From Streptomyces sp. Ag109_O5-10 (GTDB lineage Bacteria > Actinomycetota > Actinomycetes > Streptomycetales > Streptomycetaceae), in contig NZ_FNTQ01000001.1 in the NCBI RefSeq assembly GCF_900105755.1, positions 1,302,001 through 1,366,000 of the forward strand: a stretch of DNA of 64,000 nt, given 5' to 3'. Each line of letters opens with the position of its first letter. The stretch's first letter is position 1. The notes under the pieces are model-generated. The model was not told the DNA's origin. It ran no database searches and worked only from the letters and a program-made list of their open reading frames with translations. A program made the translations under genes and the position numbers. Of the stretch, positions 52,988 through 61,461 are shown piece by piece.

Positions 52988-54052
52988 ATGCCGCACATCA
53001 CCGCGTTCGCCAGGAACCAGTGGTACGTCGCCGCCTACAGTCACGAGGTCGGGCGCGAGTTGCTCGGGCGGACGATTCTCGGGGAACCCCTCGTCTTCTA
53101 CCGGGCGGAGGAGGACGGCACGCCCGTCGCCCTCAGCGACCGCTGTGTGCACCGTCGTTACCCGCTGTCGGAGAGCGGGCTCGACGGCGACCGGATCGTG
53201 TGCGGATACCACGGGTTCACCTACGACCGGACCGGCGCCTGCGTGTACGTGCCGGGGCAGAAACGCATCCCGCGCACCGCACGGGTCGCCTCCTACCCGG
53301 TGGTCGAGCAGGACTCGCTGGTGTGGGTGTGGGTCGGCGACCCGGCGCTCGCCGACGCGGGCACCGTCCCGCGCGCCCGGCACCTCGACTCCCCCGGCTG
53401 GCTGACCGTGCGCGGCATGGAGCCCATCGACGCCGACTACGGTCTCCTCGTCGACAACCTCCTCGACCTCTCCCACGAGACCTATCTGCACGGCGGCTAC
53501 ATAGGCACCCCCGAGGTCGCCGAGACGCCCATCACCACCGAGGTCGACGAGGGCGCCGGGATCGTGCGGGTCAGCCGGCACATGGACGACGCCGAGTGCC
53601 CGCCGTTCTACGCCCGTTCCACCGGCATCGAGGGCCGGATCACGCGCTGGCAGGACATCGAGTACCACGCGCCGTGCCTGTATCTGCTGCACAGCCGGAT
53701 CGCGCCGGCCGGGGTGGTGCCTGAAGCGGACGGCAGCGATCCGAACGGCTTCCACACCGAGATCACCTACGCGATCACCCCGTCCTCGGACGGCAAGGTG
53801 TACGACTTCTGGATGGTCTCCCGGGACTGGGCGACCGACGACGCCGAGGTCACCGAGTTCCTGCGGAGCAACAACCACACGGTGGTCATGCAGGACGTGG
53901 ACGCCCTCAACCTCCTGCAGCGGACGCTGGGTTCGGAGCGGACCGGCTACCAGGAACTGAGCATCAACATCGACACCGGCGGCCTGGCCGCCCGCCGTAT
54001 CCTCGCCCGGCTGGTGGAGCAGGGCGACAAGCCCGTGGAGAAGGTCCTGTGA
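52988..54052 (+). CDS. vanA: Vanillate O-demethylase oxygenase subunit (Rieske)
   Basis: A protein of 354 residues from an ATG with GGGAG upstream. The Rieske 2Fe-2S motif is CVHRRYPLSES ... CGYHGF (C-x-H then C-x2-H). The mononuclear iron region is DNLLDLSHETYLH, with the Asp-His-His ligands. Family-specific segments such as MEPIDADYGLLVDN and ELSINIDTGGLAARRILARL match VanA. The enzyme demethylates vanillate to protocatechuate with NADH and O2, using VanB as reductase. Protocatechuate then enters the pathway of which PcaL (at the left end) is part. Confidence 0.92.
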   Translation: MPHITAFARNQWYVAAYSHEVGRELLGRTILGEPLVFYRAEEDGTPVALSDRCVHRRYPLSESGLDGDRIVCGYHGFTYDRTGACVYVPGQKRIPRTARVASYPVVEQDSLVWVWVGDPALADAGTVPRARHLDSPGWLTVRGMEPIDADYGLLVDNLLDLSHETYLHGGYIGTPEVAETPITTEVDEGAGIVRVSRHMDDAECPPFYARSTGIEGRITRWQDIEYHAPCLYLLHSRIAPAGVVPEADGSDPNGFHTEITYAITPSSDGKVYDFWMVSRDWATDDAEVTEFLRSNNHTVVMQDVDALNLLQRTLGSERTGYQELSINIDTGGLAARRILARLVEQGDKPVEKVL

Positions 54053-54237
54053 CCGCACCGGCGAGTGAGACCCGTTCGACCGGGGAGGTCTACCGCGTCG
54101 ACTGGCTGCCGGGCACCGACGTCCTGCACGGCACCTGTCACTGCGGCGCCGAGCACACCGCCCAGGACCCGGTCGAGATGTGGGAGTGGATGCTCGGCCA
54201 CCCCGAAGGCCACCAGCCACCGGAGCGCACCGCATGA
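54049..54237 (+). CDS. Small Cys-containing protein between vanA and vanB
   Basis: A protein of 62 residues from a GTG that overlaps the vanA stop (GTGA), ending four bases into vanB. It has two Cys and nearby His in THE segment GTCHCGAEHTAQ, and Trp/Met-rich DPVEMWEWMLGHPEGH. It could be a small metal-binding or assembly factor. No domain is recognised, but strict overlap on both sides argues that it is a real gene. Confidence 0.65.
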   Translation: MTAPASETRSTGEVYRVDWLPGTDVLHGTCHCGAEHTAQDPVEMWEWMLGHPEGHQPPERTA

Positions 54238-55172
54238 GCCTGTACGAAGCCGAACTGGTCGTGAGCGAAAGGCAGACGGTCGCCGACGGTGTGGTCGCCC
54301 TGTCCCTTCGGCACCCCCTCGGCGAGCAACTCCCCGGCTGGGAGCCAGGGGCGCACGTCGATGTCCTGCTCGGACCCGGGTTTGAGCGGCAGTTCTCGCT
54401 CTGCGGGGATCCCGGCGACCGGTCCGGCTGGCGGGTCGCGGTGCTGAGGGAGCCGGCCGGGCGGGGCGGATCCGCGTACGTCCACGAGCAGGTGGGCGTC
54501 GGCGACACGGTTCGGGTGCGCGGGCCGCGGAACCACTTCCGGCTCGAACCCGCGTCCCGCTACCGGTTCGTCGCGGGCGGCATCGGCATCACCCCGATCC
54601 TGCCCATGCTCGCCGCCGCCGAGGCCGCGGGCGCCGAGTGGACGCTGCTGTACGGCGGCCGGACCCGGCGGTCCATGGCGTTCACGGGTGAGTTGGCGCG
54701 GTACGGGGGCGAGCGCGTCACCGTCGTCCCGCAGGACGAGGCCGGGCTGCTGGACCTGGCCGCGGTACTCGACGACGTCCCGGACGGCACCCTCGTGTAC
54801 TGCTGCGGTCCGGGGCCCCTGCTGGACGCGGTGGAGGAGCGCTGTCCGGCCGGCGTGCTGCGGGTCGAACGGTTCCAGCCGAAGGCCCGGGAGGCGGACG
54901 GGGAGCGGGAGTTCGAAGTCGTCCTCGCGCAGAGCGGACGTACCCTCACCGTCGCGCCCGGTGTCTCCGTGCTCGACACGGTCCGCGCGGCCGGGGTCGA
55001 GGTGCTCTACTCGTGCACCGAGGGCACCTGCGGGACGTGTGAGACGGATGTCCTCGAAGGCGACCCGGACCACCGGGACTCGGTGCTCACCGAGGAGGAA
55101 CGGGCGGCCGGGGAGACCATGCTCATCTGCGTGTCGCGGTGCCGGGGGGCGCGCCTGGTGCTGGATCTGTGA
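54234..55172 (+). CDS. vanB: Vanillate demethylase reductase (oxidoreductase, FNR-type plus 2Fe-2S)
   Basis: A protein of 312 residues, starting at an ATG that overlaps the small gene. The FAD/FMN-binding part (residues ~1-95, with FERQFSLCGDPG) and the NAD-binding part (FVAGGIGITPILPML, VYCCGPGPLL) are followed by a C-terminal plant-type 2Fe-2S domain: CTEGTCGTCETDVLEGDPDHRD and CVSRC. The subunit transfers electrons from NADH to VanA. This is the typical three-domain VanB order. Confidence 0.92.
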   Translation: MSLYEAELVVSERQTVADGVVALSLRHPLGEQLPGWEPGAHVDVLLGPGFERQFSLCGDPGDRSGWRVAVLREPAGRGGSAYVHEQVGVGDTVRVRGPRNHFRLEPASRYRFVAGGIGITPILPMLAAAEAAGAEWTLLYGGRTRRSMAFTGELARYGGERVTVVPQDEAGLLDLAAVLDDVPDGTLVYCCGPGPLLDAVEERCPAGVLRVERFQPKAREADGEREFEVVLAQSGRTLTVAPGVSVLDTVRAAGVEVLYSCTEGTCGTCETDVLEGDPDHRDSVLTEEERAAGETMLICVSRCRGARLVLDL

Positions 55173-55482
55173 TCCACAGGTCCGCCTCGATCGCCGCCAC
55201 GGCCACCCGCAGCCCCGGCAGCAGGTCGCGGCGGCCGCCGTGGCGGACATCCGCCCGGAGTGCACCGCGAGGCTCACCCCGGCCACCACCCGGCCGCTCC
55301 GGTCCCGGACCGGGGCGGCCAGTGTCGTCACGCCGTCCTCGGGGTCGCCGTCGAGCAGCACGTGCTCCCCGGCGGGCGCGGCACGTCCGGCTCGTTCGGC
55401 TTCCGGCGCGCCGGCCGGCATCGCGCGGCCCACCGCCGTACCGCGCGCCGGGAAGCGCGAGCCCACCGCGACGGCCGCCGCC
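55173..55482 (-). pseudogene. IclR-family regulator remnant
   Basis: On the minus strand, the frame from about 55470 reads RGTAVGRAMPAGAPEAERAG and VTTLAAPVRDRSGRVVAGVS, ending VHSGRMSAT. Then a shifted frame continues RDLLPGLRVAVAAIEADLWI. Together they match the C-terminal effector domain of IclR/PcaR-type regulators, without the N-terminal HTH and with an internal deletion and a frameshift. Position just after vanB suggests it was once the regulator of the operon. Confidence 0.65.
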
Positions 55483-56297
55483 ATGACCCGCCGGGCCGGC
55501 ACCTGGGCGACGCACACGGCCGCCTCGCGCGTCGAGGCGGTGCGGGACCTCACCTTCACCGTCGCGGCGGGCGAACTCGCCTGCCTCGTGGGCCCGTCGG
55601 GGTGCGGCAAGACCACCTTGCTGAAGTGCGTGGGTGGCCTGCTCTCCCCGACCGGCGGTGAGGTCCTCCTGGAGGGGCGGAGGGTGACCGGCCCGCCGCC
55701 CGGGATGGCGTTCGTGTTCCAGGAGTACGGCCGCAGCCTGTTCCCCTGGATGCGGGTCGCCCAGAACATGGAACTCCCGCTGAAGCAGAAGCGGTTGCCG
55801 CGCGAGCGGCGCAGGGGGCTGGTCGCCGACGCGCTCGGCTCGGTCGGTCTCGCGGACGCCGCCGGCGCCTGTCTGTGGCAGCTGTCGGGCGGCATGCAGC
55901 AGCGGGTGGCGATCGCGCGCGCCCTGGCCTACGAACCGCGGGTGCTGCTCATGGACGAGCCGTTCGCCGCCGTCGACGCCCAGACCCGGGCCGATCTGGA
56001 GGACCTGGTCCGAAGGCTGTGGCGGGAACGCGGGATCACGATCCTGTTCGTCACCCACGACATCGACGAGGCGGTCTATCTGGGCAGCGGGTGGTCGTCC
56101 TCTCCGCCTCCCCCACCGTCGTCCAGGACCAGCTGAAGGTCGATCTGCCGGACGAGCGCGACCAGTTGCACACGCGGATCGCCCCGCGCTTCGCCGAGCT
56201 GCGGACCCACGTCTACGAGCAGATCCAGGCGGCGAAGCGCGGGGTTCCCCGGGGGGAGGGCCCGGTCAGGGGGTCGGATACACCTCCACCGAGGTGA
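55483..56297 (+). pseudogene. Nitrate/sulfonate-type ABC transporter ATPase, N-truncated and frameshifted
   Basis: The frame from an ATG at 55483 shows a Walker A GPSGCGKTTLLKC, the Q-loop VFQEYGRSLFPWMRV, the signature LSGGMQQRVAIARAL, Walker B VLLMDEPFAAVD and H-loop FVTHDIDEAVYL, as in SsuB/TauB/NrtD proteins. The normal N-terminal strands before VEAVRDLTFTV are missing. At about 56085 the frame breaks: restoring one C gives LGQRVVVLSASPTVVQDQLK in the next frame, which runs to 56297. No permease or binding-protein gene remains, so this is probably debris. Confidence 0.75.
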
Positions 56298-56403
56298 AGG
56301 GGAGGCCGGCCCCCGCGGCCGCGTGGGCGGCGGGCGCGAGGGCGAGGGCGAGGGCAGCGAGCATGCCCGCGGCGAGCGCCACGGCGCCGCTACGGCTGAC
56401 ATG
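56266..56403 (-). pseudogene. Signal-peptide remnant of a secreted protein
   Basis: On the minus strand a short open frame reads SGAVALAAGMLAALALALAL, PAAHAAAGAGLPFTSVEVYP and then stops. It looks like a Sec signal plus a start (LPFTSVE) seen in secreted carbohydrate-binding enzymes, cut off after about ten residues. It overlaps the 3' end of the broken ABC gene on the other strand. Confidence 0.4.
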
Positions 56404-56488
56404 CTCCTGACATGGACGGTTATGCTGCGCTGCACGTGCTGATCCCTTCGGGGCGGGGGACGGGGACAGCGCGAGCGGTACCGGCGGC

Positions 56489-58096
56489 TCAGTTCGTCAG
56501 CCAGGCCGCCGTGTCCTGCGGCAGCCGGCCCGCGTCGTCCAGCGGGCCGCTGCTGAGCAGGAGTTCGGAGTGGGCCGGGAGTTCGGCGGGGGTCGCGCCC
56601 AGGTTGACCACGCAGGTCACATCGTCGGCGCGGCTGAAGGCGAGGACGCCCTCGGGGGCGGGCAGCCAGGTCAGCGGGCCCGCACCGAAGCGCGGGCGCA
56701 GGGCGACGGCGCGCCGGTACAGCGCCAGCATGGAGCCGGGGTCGTCCTGCTGCAGGTCGACCGCGTACGACGCCCAGCCGGCCGGCTGCGGCAGCCACGG
56801 CTCCTCCCCCGAGCCGAAGCCCGCGTGCGGCGCCCCGGCCGCCCAGGGCAGCGGCACCCGGCAGCCGTCCCGGCCGGGGTCGGTGCCGCCGGACCTGAAG
56901 TACATCGGGTCCTGGATGCGGTCGACCGGGATGTCGGCCTCGGGCAGCCCCAGCTCCTCGCCCTGGTAGATGTAGACCGCGCCGGGCAGGGCCAGGGAGA
57001 GCAGCGCCGCCGCACGGGCCCTGCGCGTCCCCAGCTCCAGGTCGGTCGGGACACCGAAGGCCTTGGCCGCGAAGTCGAAGGCGGTGTCCTCGCGGCCGTA
57101 CCGGGTGGCCGTACGGGTCACGTCGTGGTTGCACAGCACCCAGGTGGCGGGGGCGCCGACCGGTGCGTGCTCGGCGAGGGTGGTGTCGATCGAGGTCCGC
57201 AGCCGGCCCGCGTCCCAGGGGCAGGACAGGAAGGAGAAGTTGAAGGCGGTGTGGAGTTCGTCGGGGCGCAGGTAGCGGGCGAAGCGTTCGGCGTCCGGGA
57301 GCCAGACCTCGCCGACGAAGACCCCGTCGTAGACGTCGGCGACCGCGCGCCAGGCACGGTAGATGTCGTGGAGCTCGTCTCGGTCGACGAAGGGGTGCGG
57401 GTGCGGCTGCGAGGCCAGGTCGGGCAGGTCCGGGTCCTTGGCGAGCAGCGCGGCCGAGTCGATGCGGACGCCCGCGACGCCCCGCTCGAACCAGAAGCGC
57501 AGGATGTCCTCGTGCTCCTGGTGGACCGCCGGGTGGGCCCAGTTGAGGTCGGGCTGTTCCGGGGTGAAGAGGTGGAGGTACCACTCGCCGTCGGGCAGCC
57601 GCGTCCAGACCGGTTCGGTGGAGCCGACGAACTGCGACGGCCAGTCGTTGGGCGGCAGGTCGCCGTTCGGGCCGCGGCCGGGGCGGAAGTGGAACAGCTC
57701 GCGCTCCGGGCTGCCCGGCCCGGCGGCCAGCGCCGCCTGGAACCACGGGTGCCGGTCGGAGACGTGGTTCGGGACGATGTCGACGATCGTCCGGATGCCC
57801 AGCTCCCGCGCCTCGGAAATGAGCTTCTCGGCCTCGGCGAGGGTGCCGAACGCCGGGTCGATGGCCCGGTAGTCGGCGACGTCGTAGCCGCCGTCCTTCA
57901 TGGGCGACGGGTACCAGGGGCTGAACCACAGCGCGTCCACGCCGAGTGCGGCGAGGTACGGCAGCTTCGCGCGGACGCCCGCGAGGTCGCCGGTGCCGTC
58001 TCCGTCGCTGTCGGCGAAGCTGCGGACGTACACCTGGTAGATGACGGCCGAACGCCACCAGTCCTGGTCCTTCGGGGCATGGCTGGGCTGTCCCAC
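56489..58096 (-). CDS. GH13 alpha-glucosidase
   Basis: A protein of 535 residues, without a signal peptide, so cytoplasmic. GH13 regions are all present: DIVPNHVS (region I), GVRIDSAALLAKD (region II, nucleophile Asp), VFVGEVWLPD (region III, Glu) and LCNHDVTRTATRYG (region IV, with the stabilising Asp). The N-terminal WWRSAVIYQVYVRSFADSDGDGTGDL is typical of subfamilies with alpha-glucosidase (AglA/oligo-1,6-glucosidase) activity. It hydrolyses imported maltose or isomaltose-like sugars. It lies 31 bp after the second permease gene, on the same strand, in one operon. Confidence 0.92.
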   Translation of the reverse strand: MGQPSHAPKDQDWWRSAVIYQVYVRSFADSDGDGTGDLAGVRAKLPYLAALGVDALWFSPWYPSPMKDGGYDVADYRAIDPAFGTLAEAEKLISEARELGIRTIVDIVPNHVSDRHPWFQAALAAGPGSPERELFHFRPGRGPNGDLPPNDWPSQFVGSTEPVWTRLPDGEWYLHLFTPEQPDLNWAHPAVHQEHEDILRFWFERGVAGVRIDSAALLAKDPDLPDLASQPHPHPFVDRDELHDIYRAWRAVADVYDGVFVGEVWLPDAERFARYLRPDELHTAFNFSFLSCPWDAGRLRTSIDTTLAEHAPVGAPATWVLCNHDVTRTATRYGREDTAFDFAAKAFGVPTDLELGTRRARAAALLSLALPGAVYIYQGEELGLPEADIPVDRIQDPMYFRSGGTDPGRDGCRVPLPWAAGAPHAGFGSGEEPWLPQPAGWASYAVDLQQDDPGSMLALYRRAVALRPRFGAGPLTWLPAPEGVLAFSRADDVTCVVNLGATPAELPAHSELLLSSGPLDDAGRLPQDTAAWLTN

Positions 58097-58127
58097 TGGG
58101 CGAACCTTTCTGTCGGAGGAAGGGCCG

Positions 58128-59009
58128 TCAGCCCTTGGTGCTGCCCGCGCTGATCCCGGCGATGATGTGCCGCTGGAAGACGAGGAACAGCGCGACCATC
58201 GGGATGCTGGCGATCACCATCGCGGCGATGAGCACGGTGAGCTGGATGTTCTGCGACAGCTGGACCAGGGCCACGCTGATGGGCTGCTTGTCCGTGTCGG
58301 AGAAGACCATCAGCGGCCACAGGAAGTCCTGCCAGACCGCCACCAGGGCGAAGATCGAGACGACCCCGAGGACCGGACGGGACATGGGCAGGACCACGGA
58401 CCAGAGGATGCGCAGCTTCCCGGCGCCGTCGATCTCGGCGGCCTCCAGCACGTCGCGCGGCAGCTGGTCGAAGAACCGCTTGAGGAGATAGAGGTTGAAG
58501 GCGTTGGCGACGGCCGGCAGCCAGATGCCGAGCGGGTCGTTCAGCAGGCTGGTGTGGATGAACGGCAGGTCGGCGACGGTCAGGTACTTGGGCACGACCA
58601 GGGCCTGGGCCGGCACCATCAGGGTGGCCAGGATGCCGCCGAGGATCACCTTGCCGAAGGCCGGCTTCAGCTTCGACAGGGCGTAGGCGGCGGCCGTGCA
58701 GAACACCAGCTGGAAGGCCCAGGCACCGGCGGCCTGCACCACCGTGTTCCACAGGTGCTCCGGGAGCTGCATCAGGTCCCAGGCGTCGGTGTAGCCGGAC
58801 AGGTGCCAGTGCTTGGGGATGACGGTGGGCGGGGTCTGGGCGATCTCGTCCGGCGACTTCATCGCGCCGGTGACCATCCAGTACACGGGGAACAGGAAGG
58901 CGAGCGCGAAGAGGAGGACGACACCGGTGAAGACGGTCCAGTAGGCCGCCTTCCCGCGCGGACGGGCCAGGGTCGCCGGCGAGATCAGGGTGCGGGTGGC
59001 GCTGCTCAT
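58128..59009 (-). CDS. ABC sugar permease (MalG type)
   Basis: A protein of 293 residues with six transmembrane segments. The cytoplasmic EAA loop is LEAAEIDGAGKLRILWSVVLPMSRPVLG, broken here as DVLEAAEIDGAGKLRILW. The N-terminal segment AYWTVFTGVVLLFALAFLFP and the PYWMVTGAMKSPDE region are typical of MalG-like proteins. Its ATG overlaps the MalF stop by four bases. It forms the inner-membrane channel with the MalF-type permease. No ATPase gene is in the operon; Streptomyces usually supplies the shared MsiK ATPase from elsewhere. Confidence 0.93.
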   Translation of the reverse strand: MSSATRTLISPATLARPRGKAAYWTVFTGVVLLFALAFLFPVYWMVTGAMKSPDEIAQTPPTVIPKHWHLSGYTDAWDLMQLPEHLWNTVVQAAGAWAFQLVFCTAAAYALSKLKPAFGKVILGGILATLMVPAQALVVPKYLTVADLPFIHTSLLNDPLGIWLPAVANAFNLYLLKRFFDQLPRDVLEAAEIDGAGKLRILWSVVLPMSRPVLGVVSIFALVAVWQDFLWPLMVFSDTDKQPISVALVQLSQNIQLTVLIAAMVIASIPMVALFLVFQRHIIAGISAGSTKG

Positions 59010-59962
59010 CCGTCCTCCCCGGACCGGGTCAGCCGCAGGTACACGGCGGAGAAGATGCCGAGCAGCACCAGGAGCATCACGCTGAGCGCGCAGGCGCCGC
59101 CGAAGTCGTTGTAGAGGAAGGCGTACTTGTAGATCAGGTAGAGCACGGTGACCGTGGCGTTCTCCGGGCCGCCGCCCGTGATGACGAACGGCTCGGTGAA
59201 CACCTGCATGGTGGCGATGATCTGAAGCAGCATCAGCATGAGGATGACGAAGCGGGTCTGCGGGATCGTCACGTGCCGAACGCGCTGCAGGAGGTTCGCG
59301 CCGTCCAGTTCCGCGGCCTCGTAGAGCTCGCCGGGGATGGACTGGAGGGCGGCCAGGTAGATCAGGACGGTGCCGCCCATGTTGGCCCAGGTGGCCACGA
59401 TCACCAGGGAGACCAGCGCGGTGCCGGTGCCGTTGGTCCAGTTCGAGGTGGGCAGGTGCAGGAAGCGCAGCGTCTCGTTGGCGAGGCCGGCCCCTGGGTC
59501 GTAGAACCACTTCCACAGCAGCGCGCTGACCACCGGCGGGATCATCACCGGGAGGTAGACCACGACCCGGAAGAACGCCTTGGCGTGCCGCAGTTCATTG
59601 AGCACCAGGGCGAGGACGAACGGGATCGCGAAGCCGATCAGCAGGGCCAGCAGCGTGAAGGTGGCGGTGTTGCGCCAGGCCGCCGAGAACTCCGGGTCGT
59701 GCAGGACCCGGGTGAAGTTGGCGGTGCCGACCCACTCGGCGGACGAGCCCGGCGTGTACTTCTGGAAGGAGATCACCACGGCGCGGATCGCCGGGTACCA
59801 GGAGAACAGCGCGAAGCAGATCAGTCCGCCGAGCAGGAAGCCGTAGGCGCGGACCTGGTCGGTGATCCGGCGCCGCCTCCGGTCCCCTGCCGGGGGCGGC
59901 GCCGGGGTCTGTCGGGCACCGACCGCCGCCGGGGCGGGTCGGTGCTCGGCCGTCTTGGTCAT
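59006..59962 (-). CDS. ABC sugar permease (MalF type)
   Basis: A protein of 318 residues with six transmembrane segments and a hydrophilic N-terminus. The EAA loop is ELYEAAELDGANLLQRVRHV, followed by TIPQTRF. Other family segments are VVVYLPVMIPPVVSALLWKW and ATMQVFTEPFVITGGGPENA. The stop overlaps the MalG start (ATGA). It pairs with MalG for sugar import. Confidence 0.93.
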   Translation of the reverse strand: MTKTAEHRPAPAAVGARQTPAPPPAGDRRRRRITDQVRAYGFLLGGLICFALFSWYPAIRAVVISFQKYTPGSSAEWVGTANFTRVLHDPEFSAAWRNTATFTLLALLIGFAIPFVLALVLNELRHAKAFFRVVVYLPVMIPPVVSALLWKWFYDPGAGLANETLRFLHLPTSNWTNGTGTALVSLVIVATWANMGGTVLIYLAALQSIPGELYEAAELDGANLLQRVRHVTIPQTRFVILMLMLLQIIATMQVFTEPFVITGGGPENATVTVLYLIYKYAFLYNDFGGACALSVMLLVLLGIFSAVYLRLTRSGEDG

Positions 59963-59967
59963 CGCGG

Positions 59968-61320
59968 TCAGCCTCGGGCCAGGATGCCGTTGATCTTGTC
60001 GTTGGCGTCCTTGAGGAGCTGGTCGATGTCGGCGTCCTTCTTGGTGAGGACGGCGGAGACGGTGCCGTCGAGGACGGAGTAGATCTGCTGGGCGTCCGGC
60101 GGCTCGATCTTCATCTGCAGGGACTGGTTGCCGTCCAGGAACGCCTGGTAGTTCTCCACCGGCACGTTGGCGTTGGCCTTCTTGACCGCCTGGTCCTTGG
60201 CGTCGGCGGCGCCGGTGAACAGGCGCGGCTCGGGCAGGCCGACCGGCGCGTTGTTCTTCTTGGCGCGGGCGTAGTCGCCGAGGAAGCCGTCACCGGGGGT
60301 GAGGAACATGGAGTCGAGCCACTTGAGGCCGGCGCGGATCTGGGCGGGGGTGTCCTTCTTGTTGAACATGTAGCCGTCGCCGCCGATGAGGGTGCCCTGG
60401 CCGCCGGGCATCGGGCCGAGGGCGAGGTCCTTGTAGTTGCCGCCCTTCTCCTTCACCAGGATCGGGATGTTGTCCGGCGCGGAGAGGTACATGCCGAGCT
60501 TGCCCGAACCCATCATCTGCTGGACGTCGTTGATGATGAGGAGCTGCTTGCTGCCCATCGAGTTGTCGGTCCACCGCATGTCGTGCAGGTTCTGCAGGAC
60601 CGCGTGCCCCTGGGGGGTGTCGACGGTCGCCGACTTGCCGTCGGCCGACACCACGTCGCCGCCCTGCGAGTACATCTCCGCCGTGAAGTGCCAGCCGCCC
60701 TGGTTCTGCGCGCTGTAGTCGGCGTAACCGACCACGCCGTTGCCGAGCGCGGCGATCTTCTTGGCGTCCGCGCGGACCTCTTCCCAGGTCGTCGGCGGCT
60801 TGTCGGGGTCGAGGCCGGCCTGCTGGAAGAGCTTGCGGTTGTAGATCAGACCCATCGAGTAGCCGGTGCGCGGGATGCCGTAGACCTTGCCGTCGACGGT
60901 GTAGATGTCCCGCAGCTGCTTCTGGATGGTGTCGTAGCTCTTCAGTTCCTTGAGGTACGGCGTGAGGTCGGCCGCCTGGTTGATGTCCACGACGTGCTTG
61001 GCGTCGGTGAAGTACGTGTAGAACACGTCCTCCATCTGGCCGCCGGCGAGCTTGGCGTCGAAGGTCTTCGGGTCCTGGCAGGGGAACGCGTCGTGCGTGA
61101 CGACGTCGATGTCCGGGTTCTTCTTCTCGAAGTCGGCGACGTCCTGCTCGAAGAACGACCGGTCGACCTTGGCGCTCTTCGGCGGCTCGCAGTTGACGGT
61201 GATGCGCGTCTTGCCGCTGCCCGCGTCGTCGTTGCTCGACCCGCAGGCCGTGGCCGAGAGCGCGAGCGAGGAACAGACGCCGAACGCGACGAGAGCACGG
61301 CGGAACCCGGTGCTGGACAT
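59968..61320 (-). CDS. ABC sugar-binding lipoprotein (MalE type)
   Basis: A protein of 450 residues from the ATG at 61320, which has GGGGGGT upstream. The signal peptide has the lipobox LSATAC. The mature part is a cluster B/D extracellular solute-binding protein of family 1: FEKKNPDIDVVTHDAF, DVFYTYFTDAKHVVDI, GYSMGLIYNRKLFQQAGLDP and PTTWEEVRADAKKIAALG. It captures oligosaccharides for the MalFG permease and sets the operon's specificity. The gene is the first of the operon, 141 bp downstream of the LacI gene's end. Confidence 0.93.
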   Translation of the reverse strand: MSSTGFRRALVAFGVCSSLALSATACGSSNDDAGSGKTRITVNCEPPKSAKVDRSFFEQDVADFEKKNPDIDVVTHDAFPCQDPKTFDAKLAGGQMEDVFYTYFTDAKHVVDINQAADLTPYLKELKSYDTIQKQLRDIYTVDGKVYGIPRTGYSMGLIYNRKLFQQAGLDPDKPPTTWEEVRADAKKIAALGNGVVGYADYSAQNQGGWHFTAEMYSQGGDVVSADGKSATVDTPQGHAVLQNLHDMRWTDNSMGSKQLLIINDVQQMMGSGKLGMYLSAPDNIPILVKEKGGNYKDLALGPMPGGQGTLIGGDGYMFNKKDTPAQIRAGLKWLDSMFLTPGDGFLGDYARAKKNNAPVGLPEPRLFTGAADAKDQAVKKANANVPVENYQAFLDGNQSLQMKIEPPDAQQIYSVLDGTVSAVLTKKDADIDQLLKDANDKINGILARG

Positions 61321-61404
61321 CGGTGGACCCCCCAGAACAGGAGCAGTTGGGCGCCGCACCGGGATCGGTGGGCGCCGCACACTCAAGCACCGGCAGCACC
61401 GCCG

Positions 61405-61410
61405 CGCAAG
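61405..61410. promoter_or_regulatory. CGCAAG half-site upstream of malE-type gene
   Basis: CGCAAG (61405-61410), which is CTTGCG on the coding strand, repeats the half-site seen at the LacI gene. It lies 85 bp upstream of the binding-protein start in a region that holds the operon promoter. Confidence 0.5.
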
Positions 61411-61461
61411 ATGTCACGCAGAATCTGTAATTATTCGACAGAGGATGGGATCTGTTGAGCC

